From contig NZ_JOFH01000041.1 of NCBI RefSeq assembly GCF_000721235.1, positions 1 to 64,000 on the forward strand: 64,000 bases of DNA, written 5' to 3'. This stretch comes from Streptomyces olivaceus (lineage in GTDB: Bacteria > Actinomycetota > Actinomycetes > Streptomycetales > Streptomycetaceae). The position numbers were made by a program, and so were the translations under genes. The notes below the pieces were generated by a model. That model was not told the DNA's origin, did no database searches, and worked only from the letters and a program-made list of their open reading frames with translations. Of the stretch, positions 7,571-15,827 are shown piece after piece; position 1 is the first letter of the stretch, and every line of letters begins with the position of its first letter.

Positions 7571-9106
7571 ATGGCCGAGCACGAGCAGGTTCACGAGCAC
7601 GTACGGGTGGCGGTGATCGGGTCCGGTTTCGGCGGGCTGGGGGCCGCCGTGCGGCTGCGGCGCGAAGGGATCACCGACTTCGTCGTCCTGGAGCGGTCGG
7701 GGAGCGTCGGAGGGACCTGGCGCGACAACAGCTACCCCGGCTGCGCCTGCGACGTGCCGTCCCACCTGTACTCCTTCTCCTTCGCGCCCAACCCCGAGTG
7801 GCCGCGCACCTTCTCCGGGCAGGAGCACATCCGCGCCTACCTGGAGCACGTCGCCGACACCTTCGGGCTCCGCCCCCACCTCCGCTTCGACTCGGAGGTC
7901 ACGCGGATGGCCTGGGACACCGAGCAGCTGCGGTGGGAGATCGAGACCGTGCGCGGCACGCTCACCGCCGACGTCGTCGTCTCCGCGACCGGGCCGCTGT
8001 CCGACCCCAAGGTCCCGGACATCCCGGGACTCGACTCCTTCCCCGGCAAGGTCTTCCACTCGGCCCGCTGGGACCACGAGTACGACCTCACCGGCAAGCG
8101 CGTCGCCATGATCGGCACCGGCGCCTCCGCCATCCAGATCGTGCCGTCCATCCAGCCGAAGGTGGACCGGCTCACGCTCTTCCAGCGCACCCCGGCCTGG
8201 GTGATGCCCCGCATGGACCGGGCCATCAGCGGCGCCGAACGGGCCCTGCACCGGGCGCTGCCCGTCACCACCAGGCTCCGCCGCGGGCTGCTGTGGGGCA
8301 TCCGGGAACTCCAGGTGCAGGCCTTCACCAAGCACCCCGACGAGCTGGGCTTCGTCGAGCGGATCGCCAAGCGCAACATGGGTGCCGCGGTCAAGGACCC
8401 GGCCCTGCGCGCCAAGCTCACCCCCGACTACCGCATCGGCTGCAAGCGGATCCTGCTGTCGAGCACCTACTACCCGGCGCTCGCCAGGCCCAACGTGGAC
8501 GTGGTCGCCGCCGGGCTCAGCGAGGTGCGCGGGTCGACCCTCGTCGCCGCCGACGGCACCGAGGCCGAGGCCGACGCGATCGTCTTCGGCACCGGCTTCC
8601 ACGTCACCGACATGCCCATCGCCGAGCGCGTCGTGGGCGCGGACGGACGGACGCTGGCCGAGACCTGGAAGGGCGGCATGGAGGCGCTGCGCGGCGGTAC
8701 CGCGGCCGGCTTCCCCAACTTCATGACCGTCATCGGGCCCAACACCGGCCTCGGGAACTCGTCCATGATCCTGATGATCGAGTCCCAGCTGAACTACATG
8801 GCGGACTACCTGCGCCAGTTGAACGTCCTCGGCGGCCGTACCGCCCTCGACCCCCGCCCCGCCGCCGTGCGCGACTGGAACCACCGGGTGCAGGAGCGCA
8901 TGAAGCGCACGGTGTGGAACACCGGCGGCTGCACCAGCTGGTACCTGGACGCGAGCGGCCGCAACACCACCGTCTGGCCCGGCACGACCGCCGAGTTCCG
9001 GCGTGCGACGCGCCGCGTGGACCTCGCGGAGTACGAGGTGCTGCGCCCCGCCCCCGACCGGGCCCCGGCGAAGGCCGCCGGCGTGGATGCCGAGGTGGGC
9101 GCGTGA
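7571..9106 (+). CDS. Flavin-containing Baeyer-Villiger-type monooxygenase
   Basis: This 511-residue flavoprotein has an FAD-binding GSGFGG (residues 17-22), the Baeyer-Villiger fingerprint F-x-G-x-x-x-H-x-x-x-W-D (FPGKVFHSARWD, 157-168) and an NADPH-binding GTGASA (182-187). Such enzymes insert oxygen next to a ketone or oxidise heteroatoms using NADPH. The ATG at 7571 follows GGAGG at 7559-7563; an upstream GTG (7550) lacks a site. The stop overlaps the hydrolase start (GTGA). Together with the hydrolase and SDR this resembles the mycobacterial mymA-type operon, which points to ketone or lipid breakdown; the substrate is unknown. Confidence 0.92.
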   Translation: MAEHEQVHEHVRVAVIGSGFGGLGAAVRLRREGITDFVVLERSGSVGGTWRDNSYPGCACDVPSHLYSFSFAPNPEWPRTFSGQEHIRAYLEHVADTFGLRPHLRFDSEVTRMAWDTEQLRWEIETVRGTLTADVVVSATGPLSDPKVPDIPGLDSFPGKVFHSARWDHEYDLTGKRVAMIGTGASAIQIVPSIQPKVDRLTLFQRTPAWVMPRMDRAISGAERALHRALPVTTRLRRGLLWGIRELQVQAFTKHPDELGFVERIAKRNMGAAVKDPALRAKLTPDYRIGCKRILLSSTYYPALARPNVDVVAAGLSEVRGSTLVAADGTEAEADAIVFGTGFHVTDMPIAERVVGADGRTLAETWKGGMEALRGGTAAGFPNFMTVIGPNTGLGNSSMILMIESQLNYMADYLRQLNVLGGRTALDPRPAAVRDWNHRVQERMKRTVWNTGGCTSWYLDASGRNTTVWPGTTAEFRRATRRVDLAEYEVLRPAPDRAPAKAAGVDAEVGA

Positions 9107-10128
9107 GCCGCCTGCCGCACGTCGCCGACGGGCCGTACGCCCCGCCCGTCCCCGCCCACGAGCTGACCGTCACCTCCGCCGACGGCGCCCGCCTCCACGT
9201 CGAGGTGCACGGCCCGGAGAACGCGCCCGCCGTCGTCCTCTCGCACGGCTGGTGCTGCTCCACCGCCTTCTGGGCGGCGCAGATCCGCGAACTGGCCGCC
9301 GACCACCGGGTCGTCGCCTACGACCAGCGCGGCCACGGCCGCAGCCCGGCCAACCCGGCGTACGGCACCGAGCCGCTCGCCGACGACCTCGAAGCCGTCC
9401 TGAAGGCCACGCTCGCGCCGGGCGAGCAGGCCGTGATCGCCGGGCACTCCATGGGCGGCATGACGCTGATGGCCGCCGCCACCCGCCCCGCGGTGCGCGA
9501 GCACGCGGCGGCCGTCCTGCTGTGCAGCACCGGCAGCGCGCGGCTGGTGCCGTCGGCCACCGTGGTGCCGCTGCGCGAGGGCCGGGTGCGCACCTGGCTG
9601 ACCCGGCGCATACTCGGCTCCCGGGCGCCGCTCGGGCCGGTCACGCCGGCCGCCCGCCGGATCCTCAAGTACGGGACGATGGGCCCCGGTTCGGCACCGG
9701 ACATGGTCGAGGCCTGCGCCCGCATCGTGCACGCCTGCCCGCGCCGGGTGCGGTACGGCTGGTCGCACGTGCTCGACCTGCTCGACCTCGACCACGGCGT
9801 ACGAGAGTTGCGGATGCCGGTGGAGGTCGTCGTCGGCACGGCGGACCGGCTGACGCCGCCCGTGCACGCCCGCGCGCTGGCCGCCGCGCTGCCCGACTGC
9901 GTGGGCCTCACCGAACTCCCGGGCCTCGGCCACATGACGCCCGTCGAGGCGCCCGATCTGGTCACCGGGAAGATACGGGCCCTCGCCGCCGCCCACATGC
10001 CCGGCGCGCGCGACGAGCGCTCCGCCTGCACTGCCGCACCCACCGCCGCATCCATCGGCGTACAGACCGCCGCCGCACAGACCGCCCCCGTACAGACCGC
10101 CGCCGTACAGACCGAGGAGAGCGCATGA
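9103..10128 (+). CDS. Alpha/beta hydrolase
   Basis: The 341-residue protein has the alpha/beta-hydrolase triad in order: nucleophile Ser116 in GHSMGG, Asp248 in GTADRLTPP, His277 in GLGHMTP, with an oxyanion loop at LSHGWCC. It would hydrolyse the ester produced by the upstream Baeyer-Villiger enzyme. GTG 9103 overlaps the preceding stop. The last 35 residues are a low-complexity run of Thr-Ala-Ala/Val-Gln repeats encoded by imperfect 15-base units, absent from typical family members; it lies outside the fold and may be dispensable. Confidence 0.88.
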   Translation: MSRLPHVADGPYAPPVPAHELTVTSADGARLHVEVHGPENAPAVVLSHGWCCSTAFWAAQIRELAADHRVVAYDQRGHGRSPANPAYGTEPLADDLEAVLKATLAPGEQAVIAGHSMGGMTLMAAATRPAVREHAAAVLLCSTGSARLVPSATVVPLREGRVRTWLTRRILGSRAPLGPVTPAARRILKYGTMGPGSAPDMVEACARIVHACPRRVRYGWSHVLDLLDLDHGVRELRMPVEVVVGTADRLTPPVHARALAAALPDCVGLTELPGLGHMTPVEAPDLVTGKIRALAAAHMPGARDERSACTAAPTAASIGVQTAAAQTAPVQTAAVQTEESA

Positions 10129-11042
10129 GCAGGGTGAGCCTTCAGGGCCGGGTCGCCGTCGTCACCGGAGCCGCCCGCGGCGTCGGGGAGTTGCTGGCCC
10201 GCAAGCTGTCCGCACGCGGGGTGAAGGTGGCGCTGGTCGGCCTGGAGCCCGACGAACTGAAGCAGGTCGCCGCCCGGTTGCACGGCGAGGGCGAGTACTG
10301 GCACGCCGACGTCACCGACCCCGAGGCGATGGCCCGGGTGGCGGTGGAGGTCAAGGAGCGCTTCGGCCGGATCGACATCGTCGTCGCCAACGCGGGTGTC
10401 GCCACCGGCGGCCCCTTCGTCGACTCCGACCCGGAGTCCTGGCGGCGGGTGATCGAGGTCAACCTGATCGGCTCGGCGGTGACCGCCCGCGCCTTCCTGC
10501 CCGCGCTCCTGGAGACCCGCGGCTACCTGCTCCAGATAGCCAGCCTCGCCGCCCTCACCCCCGCGCCGATGATGTCCGCGTACTGCGCCTCCAAGTCCGG
10601 CGTCGAGGCGTACGCGCACAGCCTGCGCGGCGAGGTCGGCCACCGGGGCGTCAAGGTCGGCGTCGGCTACCTGTCCTGGACCGACACCGACATGGTGCGC
10701 GGCGCCGACCAGGACGACGTGATGCGCGAGTTGCGGCAGCGGCTGCCCTGGCCGACCAACAAGACCTATCCGCTGGGCCCGGCGGTCGAGCGGCTCGTGG
10801 ACGGCATCGAACGCCGCTCCGCGCACGTCTACGGGCAGTGGTGGCTGCGCGGCATGCAGAGCGTGCGCGGCTACCTGCCGGCCATCATCGGTACCGGCGG
10901 CCAGCGCGAGATGCGGCGCTTCGGCGACCGGCTCGACGGCCGGCGGATCGGCCTCGTCGGCGCGGGCGGAGCCGCTGACGAACAGGGCCGGAAGGACGCC
11001 GGCGCACAGGGCCGGAAGGGCACGGCTACGGTCCGTAAGTGA
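10125..11042 (+). CDS. Short-chain dehydrogenase/reductase
   Basis: The 305-residue product is a classical SDR: cofactor loop TGAARGVG (residues 14-21), Ser near 140 (QIASLAAL), and the YxxxK pair Tyr153/Lys157 (YCASK). Asp/Glu placement after strand 2 does not settle NAD versus NADP. It overlaps the hydrolase stop (ATGA), so all three enzymes are made together. It would oxidise an alcohol to the ketone used by the monooxygenase, or handle the released alcohol. The C-terminal 25 residues are a basic Gly/Lys tail of unclear purpose. Confidence 0.9.
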   Translation: MSRVSLQGRVAVVTGAARGVGELLARKLSARGVKVALVGLEPDELKQVAARLHGEGEYWHADVTDPEAMARVAVEVKERFGRIDIVVANAGVATGGPFVDSDPESWRRVIEVNLIGSAVTARAFLPALLETRGYLLQIASLAALTPAPMMSAYCASKSGVEAYAHSLRGEVGHRGVKVGVGYLSWTDTDMVRGADQDDVMRELRQRLPWPTNKTYPLGPAVERLVDGIERRSAHVYGQWWLRGMQSVRGYLPAIIGTGGQREMRRFGDRLDGRRIGLVGAGGAADEQGRKDAGAQGRKGTATVRK

Positions 11043-11130
11043 TCGACATGCGCAGGGTCACCGCTCGTGTGAATCTGATCGAGCGCCCGGCCGATCCGGT
11101 CGGGCCCGATCACCACAGGAGTGAACCCAC

Positions 11131-11313
11131 ATGGGTATCAAGGACCAGTTCCAGGACAAGGCCGAGCGCATGCAGCAGCAGGGCAAGCAGCGTGCCGAGC
11201 AGGCCAAGGACCAGCTCCAGAACCGCGACCGCCGCCGCGACGAGGACGAGACGGACCCCTCCTCGCGCCGCCGGGACGCGGAGGACCGGCTCGACGAGAG
11301 CTTCGACGCCTGA
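11131..11313 (+). CDS. Small highly charged hydrophilic protein
   Basis: The 60-residue product (MGIKDQFQDKAERMQQQGKQ at the start) is almost entirely Gln, Lys, Arg, Asp and Glu, with no hydrophobic core. It is probably a helical or disordered stress-type protein. AGGAG at 11116-11120 gives a clear ribosome-binding site, and a strong terminator follows, so it is a real single-gene unit. Similar small proteins are annotated as hypothetical in Streptomyces; it faintly recalls CsbD-like proteins, but I would not assign it there. Confidence 0.7.
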   Translation: MGIKDQFQDKAERMQQQGKQRAEQAKDQLQNRDRRRDEDETDPSSRRRDAEDRLDESFDA

Positions 11314-11333
11314 CGCGTCGCGGTCGAGGTGAG

Positions 11334-11366
11334 AGGGCGCCCCCCCGTCGTACGGGTGGGCGCCCT
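11334..11366 (+). terminator. Hairpin terminator after the small charged protein
   Basis: AGGGCGCCC (11334-11342) pairs exactly with GGGCGCCCT (11358-11366) and is followed by a T-containing stretch. It separates this gene from the convergent tricorn gene. Confidence 0.75.
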
Positions 11367-11455
11367 TTCGCGTCCCTTTCGCGTGCCTTCCGTGGGGCCG
11401 TGGGGTCGTGGGGTCGCGGGGTCGCGGGACCGTGCGGCCGTGCGGCCGGGCCGGC

Positions 11456-14400
11456 TCACCGCTCCCGGGGCGGCAGCGGCGGGCGGGACCGGTCCGGTAC
11501 GCCGGTGTAACCGGGCGGCGTGGCGGGCGGGTTGGCCGCCAGCAGCTCCAACGCCAGCCGCACCGCCTCGTCCAGCACGGTGTAGCGACCCTCGGCCCAG
11601 TCCAGCGGGGTGCGCAGGGCCTCGACGTCGGGGGCGACGCCGTAGTTCTCCACGGACCAGCCGTAGGCGTCGAACCAGGCCGCGTTCATCGGCACCGTGA
11701 TCACCGTGCCGTCGCCCAGGACGTGCCGCCCGGTCATGCCGACCACCCCGCCCCAGGTGCGCTGCCCGACGACCGGGCCGAGCCGCAGCAGCTTGAACGC
11801 GGCCGTGATCATGTCGCCGTCGGAGGAGGTCGCCTCGTCGGCGACGGCGACGACCGGCCCGCGCGGCGCGTTGGAGGCGTACGACACCGGCTGGGCGTCG
11901 CGGGTGAGGTCCCAGCCGAGGATCGTGCGGGTCAGCTTCTCGACCACGAGTTCGCTGATGTGGCCGCCCGCGTTGCCCCGCACGTCCACGATGAGCGCGG
12001 GCCGGGACACCTCCATGCGCAGGTCGCGGTTGAACTGCGCCCAGCCCGAACCGCCCATGTCGGGGATGTGCAGGTAGCCGCACCGCCCGTCGCTCAACTC
12101 CCTGACCACCTCGCGGCGTTTGGCCACCCAGTCCTGGTAGCGCAGGGGGCGCTCGTCGGTCAGCGGGACGACGGCGACCCGGCGCGACGGTCCGGGACCG
12201 CCCTCCGCCGGCGCGAAGGTCAGCTCCACCGTCGTACCGCCCGCGCCCGCGAGGAGCGGGAACGGCCCCGTCGCCGGATCGACCGGGCGGCCGTCCACGT
12301 GGGTCAGTACGGCGCCCTCCCGGATGCCGGTGCCGGCCAGCGGGGAACGGGCCCTGGAGTCGGAGGAGTCGCCCGGCAGGATCCGCCGGACCAGCCAGCT
12401 CCCCTCCCGGCAGACGAGGTTGGCGCCGAGCAGGCCCTGCCGTCGTTGGTAGTGCGCCGGGCCCTCGTTGCGCCGGGCGGCGGCGACGTAGGCGTGCGAG
12501 GTGCCGAGTTCGCCGAGCACCTCGCGGAGCAGGTCGGCGAAGTCGTCGGGAGAGGCGACGCGTTCGACCAGCGGGCGGTACTGGTCCAGCACGGCGTCCC
12601 AGTCGATGCCGCACATGCCGGGGTCCCAGAAGTGGGCGCGAGTCAGCCGGCCCGCCTCCTCGTAGGCCTGGCGCCACTCGGCGGCCGGGTCGGCCTCGTG
12701 CAGGATGCGGCGCAGGTCGATCCAGGTGGTGGAGTCGCCGTCCCCGGCCTCGGTCGCCGGTACGGCGCGCAGGTCGCCCTCGTCGAGCACGACCAGGCGG
12801 CTGCCGTCGCCGCTGACCCGGAACCAGTCCAGGTGGCCGACCAGTTCGGACTTGCGCGCCTTGGCGAGGTGGAAGTGCTCCAGCGTGGGCTGCTCGCTCG
12901 GGTCGGCCGGGTTGGCGAAGGTCTCGCCGAGCGCGCCCGAGATCGGCCAGCGCAGCCAGACCAGGCCGCCGCCCTCGACCGGGCACAGCGTCGAGTACTT
13001 GGAGGCGGTGACCGGGAACGGCGTCACCCGGCTGGCCAGCCCCTCGGTCTCCACCGTCACCGCGCCGCCCTCGCCGGACTCGTCCTCCAGGGGGTCCAGG
13101 CCCCCGGCGGCGGGACGACCCTCGGGGTTCAGGGCGAAGGGGGAGGGGGTCGCGGAGGAGAGCGGCACCAGGTAGGGGCGGCAGCCCAGCGGGAAGGACA
13201 GGTCGCCGGTGTGCACGTCGTACACCGGGTCGAAGCCGCGCCAGGAGAGGAAGGCGAGGTAGCGGCCGTCCCGGGTGAAGACCGGGTTCTCGTCCTCGAA
13301 GCGCCCGTCGGTGACGTCGACGACGAGCGGTGCGAGGCCGTTCTGCCCGCCGATCCGGGCCATCTTGATCTGCCGCAGGGTGCGCCCGATGCCCGGGTGC
13401 GACCAGGTGAGCCAGGCCCCGTCCGGGGAGAAGGCGAGGTCGCGGACGGGGCCGTTGAGGGAGCGGGTCAGTTCGGTGACGGTGCCTCCGGCGGCGGGGG
13501 TGGCGGCAGCAGCGGTGGCGGGGGTGGGCTCGGCGCCGGGGGCCGTCTCCGCCTCCGGGGCGTCCACCGCGTCCAGCACCCGGGCGACCTCCGCGTCCCC
13601 CTCCGTCACGTCGAGCAGCAGCAGGCGGCCGTCGTGCGAGGCGACGGCGAGGCGGTCGCCCGTGGGGTCCGAGACCAGCTCCAGGACCCGGCCCAGCCGC
13701 CCGGACGCGAGCCGGCGCGCCGCGCGGCCCCCGGTGGCCCGGGGCAGGTGGGCGATCTCGACGGCGTCCTCGCCCTCCGCGTCGCTCACGTACGCGATCC
13801 GCCCGCTCTCCCCGAGCATCTCCGGCAGCCGCACCCGTACGCCCGGGGTGTCGGCGATGGTGCGGGCCGGGCCGTCGCGGTGGGTGAGCCAGTACAGGCT
13901 GCCGCGGACGACGACGGCGCTCGCCCGGCCCGTCTCGTCGACGGAGACGCCGCCCACGTGCTGGGCCGCGGGCACCTGGTACGTACGCCGTCCCGCGCGC
14001 GGCCCGCTCAGCCGGACGTCGAGCCGGCGCGGCGCGGACCCCGGCGCGAGGTCGTCGACGATCCACAGGTCGCCCGCGCACTGGTACACGACGCGGGTGC
14101 CGTCGCTCGCGGCGTTGCGGGCGTAGAAGGCGTCGTGGTCGGTGTGGCGGCGCAGGCCGGTGCCGTCGTGGGCGCAGGAGTAGAGGTTGCCGACGCCCTC
14201 GTGGTCGGAGAGGAAGGCGATCCGGCCGCCGGTGAACATGGGGGCGGCGAGGTGCCCGCCGAGGTCGGGCAGGAGCTGTTCGCCGTGCAGCCAGAGCCGG
14301 CCGGTCGCGCCGCCCCGGTAGCGCTTCCAGGCGGCGGGTTCGTGCGGCGGGGTGCCGTTGAGGAGCAGGGTCCTGCGTTCCCCCTCCAGGTCGGCGACCT

Positions 14401-14833
14401 GGATGTCGGTGACCGGGCCCCAGGGGAGTCTGCGGCCGGGGTCGCCGTCGGGGGAGACCTTGTGGGCCCAGGTGAGGTGCGAGAAGGGCTCGCCGTGCGA
14501 GGCGACGGCCAGGACGGCGGCGGCGCAGTCGGGGCCGGGCGGCGACCAGCCGCAGACCCGGGTGTCGAGTCCGCCCCAGTGGGTGAGCTGCCGTCCCGGT
14601 CCGCCGTCCACCGGTACGAGGTGGACCTCCGGCACGAGCGTGCGCCAGCTGGTGTACGCGATGTGGCGGCCGTCGGGCGAGAAGCGCGGGGGGCCGGTCT
14701 TGGTGCGGTCGACGGTGAGCCGCCGGGCGCGGCCTGGCTCGTCGAGCGGCGCGATCCAGAGGTCGTCCTCGGCCACGAAGCACAGCTGGTCGCCACTGAG
14801 ATGGGGAAGGCGCAGATAACTCACCCACCCCAT
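11456..14833 (-). CDS. Tricorn protease
   Basis: At 1125 residues this is a full-length tricorn protease, which degrades oligopeptides released by the proteasome or other proteases. The N-terminal half holds two beta-propellers (repeats such as GPPRFSPDGRHIAYTSW and RDLAFSPDGAWLTW). A core domain, a PDZ domain and the S41-type catalytic domain follow. Visible active-site pieces are GTSHAYV (Ser-His), ATSSDGDM (nucleophile Ser then Asp) and VENYGVAPDV (Glu). The start is set at the ATG of MGWVSYLRLPHLSGDQL (14831-14833); the frame stays open upstream but is unconserved. A roughly 30-residue Ala/Pro/Glu-rich insert interrupts one propeller. It is divergent from TetR. Confidence 0.93.
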   Translation of the reverse strand: MGWVSYLRLPHLSGDQLCFVAEDDLWIAPLDEPGRARRLTVDRTKTGPPRFSPDGRHIAYTSWRTLVPEVHLVPVDGGPGRQLTHWGGLDTRVCGWSPPGPDCAAAVLAVASHGEPFSHLTWAHKVSPDGDPGRRLPWGPVTDIQVADLEGERRTLLLNGTPPHEPAAWKRYRGGATGRLWLHGEQLLPDLGGHLAAPMFTGGRIAFLSDHEGVGNLYSCAHDGTGLRRHTDHDAFYARNAASDGTRVVYQCAGDLWIVDDLAPGSAPRRLDVRLSGPRAGRRTYQVPAAQHVGGVSVDETGRASAVVVRGSLYWLTHRDGPARTIADTPGVRVRLPEMLGESGRIAYVSDAEGEDAVEIAHLPRATGGRAARRLASGRLGRVLELVSDPTGDRLAVASHDGRLLLLDVTEGDAEVARVLDAVDAPEAETAPGAEPTPATAAAATPAAGGTVTELTRSLNGPVRDLAFSPDGAWLTWSHPGIGRTLRQIKMARIGGQNGLAPLVVDVTDGRFEDENPVFTRDGRYLAFLSWRGFDPVYDVHTGDLSFPLGCRPYLVPLSSATPSPFALNPEGRPAAGGLDPLEDESGEGGAVTVETEGLASRVTPFPVTASKYSTLCPVEGGGLVWLRWPISGALGETFANPADPSEQPTLEHFHLAKARKSELVGHLDWFRVSGDGSRLVVLDEGDLRAVPATEAGDGDSTTWIDLRRILHEADPAAEWRQAYEEAGRLTRAHFWDPGMCGIDWDAVLDQYRPLVERVASPDDFADLLREVLGELGTSHAYVAAARRNEGPAHYQRRQGLLGANLVCREGSWLVRRILPGDSSDSRARSPLAGTGIREGAVLTHVDGRPVDPATGPFPLLAGAGGTTVELTFAPAEGGPGPSRRVAVVPLTDERPLRYQDWVAKRREVVRELSDGRCGYLHIPDMGGSGWAQFNRDLRMEVSRPALIVDVRGNAGGHISELVVEKLTRTILGWDLTRDAQPVSYASNAPRGPVVAVADEATSSDGDMITAAFKLLRLGPVVGQRTWGGVVGMTGRHVLGDGTVITVPMNAAWFDAYGWSVENYGVAPDVEALRTPLDWAEGRYTVLDEAVRLALELLAANPPATPPGYTGVPDRSRPPLPPRER

Positions 14834-14932
14834 GCTTTTCCGGGCACGGGGCACCGGCAACTCGTGCGGGAGCTTGTGCGGAACCTTGTGCGGCCTTTTA
14901 TGCCGTGCCGACAACCGTGACCCAGGCCACGT

Positions 14933-14947
14933 ACGAAACAGTTTCGT
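14933..14947. promoter_or_regulatory. Operator 1 upstream of TetR gene
   Basis: ACGAAAC-A-GTTTCGT is a perfect 15-base palindrome between the tricorn and TetR genes. With the related site at 14979-14993 it makes a probable TetR autoregulatory region. Confidence 0.7.
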
Positions 14948-14978
14948 TTCGCTAGAGGGTGGGGTACATTCTTCCTGT

Positions 14979-14993
14979 ACGAAACGGTGTCGT
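14979..14993. promoter_or_regulatory. Operator 2 upstream of TetR gene
   Basis: ACGAAAC-G-GTGTCGT repeats the operator-1 sequence with one mismatch in the right arm. It lies 46 bases downstream of operator 1, about four and a half helical turns, and 46 bases before the TetR ATG. Confidence 0.65.
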
Positions 14994-15039
14994 TCGAGAT
15001 GGGTGGACGGGGCCGGCGGACCGGAGAGGGGAGAGTGGG

Positions 15040-15654
15040 ATGACCGAGGCAGCCACCGCGCGCCGCAGCCGGATCACTCCCGAGCGCGAGGCCGAGTTGT
15101 ACGGCGCCGTGCTCGACCTGCTCCGGGAGGTCGGTTACGACGCCCTGACCATGGACGCCGTCGCGGCCCGCACCCGGTCCAGCAAGGCGACGCTCTACCG
15201 CCAGTGGGGCGGCAAGCCGGAGCTGGTCGTGAAGGCGGTCCGGCACAACAAACCCGGTGGCTCGATCAGCGACGTCGACACCGGCTCGCTCCGGGGCGAC
15301 CTGCACGCCCTGGTGATCCGCGAGGACGACTGCACCCTGGAGCAGAACTCCGCGCTGATGCGTGGCGTGGCCATGGCCCTGCACCATCATCCGGACCTGC
15401 GTCAGGCCTTCCGGGAGCAGCTGTTCGAACCGGAGCTGGCGGAGGGCCAGAAGGTCCTGCAGCGCGCCATCGACCGGGGAGAGATCGCACCGGACTGTCC
15501 GGCGCTGGAGTACGTCGTCCACATGCTGGTCGGCGGTATCGCCACCCGCACGCTGCTGGACGACCAGCCGCCGACGCAGGCCTTCTTCCTGTCCTACATC
15601 GACGCCGTGGTCCTCCCCGCCCTCGGCGTCCCCATCACCGACCTGCCCGTCTGA
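15040..15654 (+). CDS. TetR family transcriptional regulator
   Basis: The 204-residue protein has a TetR head with helix-turn-helix DALTMDAVAARTRSSKATLYRQWGGK (residues 28-53) and a C-terminal ligand domain of the TetR_C type (LRQAFREQLFEPELAEGQ). The start is ATG 15040, after the site GAGAGGGGAG. Two copies of an ACGAAAC operator precede it. The MMPL transporter follows on the same strand after 173 bases, so export of the ligand is the likely regulated function. Confidence 0.9.
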   Translation: MTEAATARRSRITPEREAELYGAVLDLLREVGYDALTMDAVAARTRSSKATLYRQWGGKPELVVKAVRHNKPGGSISDVDTGSLRGDLHALVIREDDCTLEQNSALMRGVAMALHHHPDLRQAFREQLFEPELAEGQKVLQRAIDRGEIAPDCPALEYVVHMLVGGIATRTLLDDQPPTQAFFLSYIDAVVLPALGVPITDLPV

Positions 15655-15700
15655 CGCGTCGCGACGACGACTCGCTCTGACGCTTTCGTCTCACACATCC

Positions 15701-15723
15701 GATACGTGTCGTTTACACGTATC
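15701..15723. promoter_or_regulatory. Inverted repeat before the mmpL gene
   Basis: GATACGTGT and ACACGTATC are perfect 9-bp arms around five bases, in the TetR-mmpL gap. No T-run follows, and the dyad has a TetR-operator look, though its sequence differs from the ACGAAAC sites. It could be an operator for mmpL or a weak terminator. Confidence 0.55.
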
Positions 15724-15827
15724 AACGACGCGTCCCCGCGCCCAAGCCCCACCTGACGTAACCGCTCACGTCGTCGGGCTGATCACCCCTGCCCTGCACC
15801 ACCACGACCTGACCGGGAGACGCCCTC

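Noticed and set aside
11408..14920. An 1170-residue open frame opposite the tricorn gene
   Set aside because: Its codon pattern is a shadow of the tricorn frame and has no domain; the tricorn reading has clear motifs.
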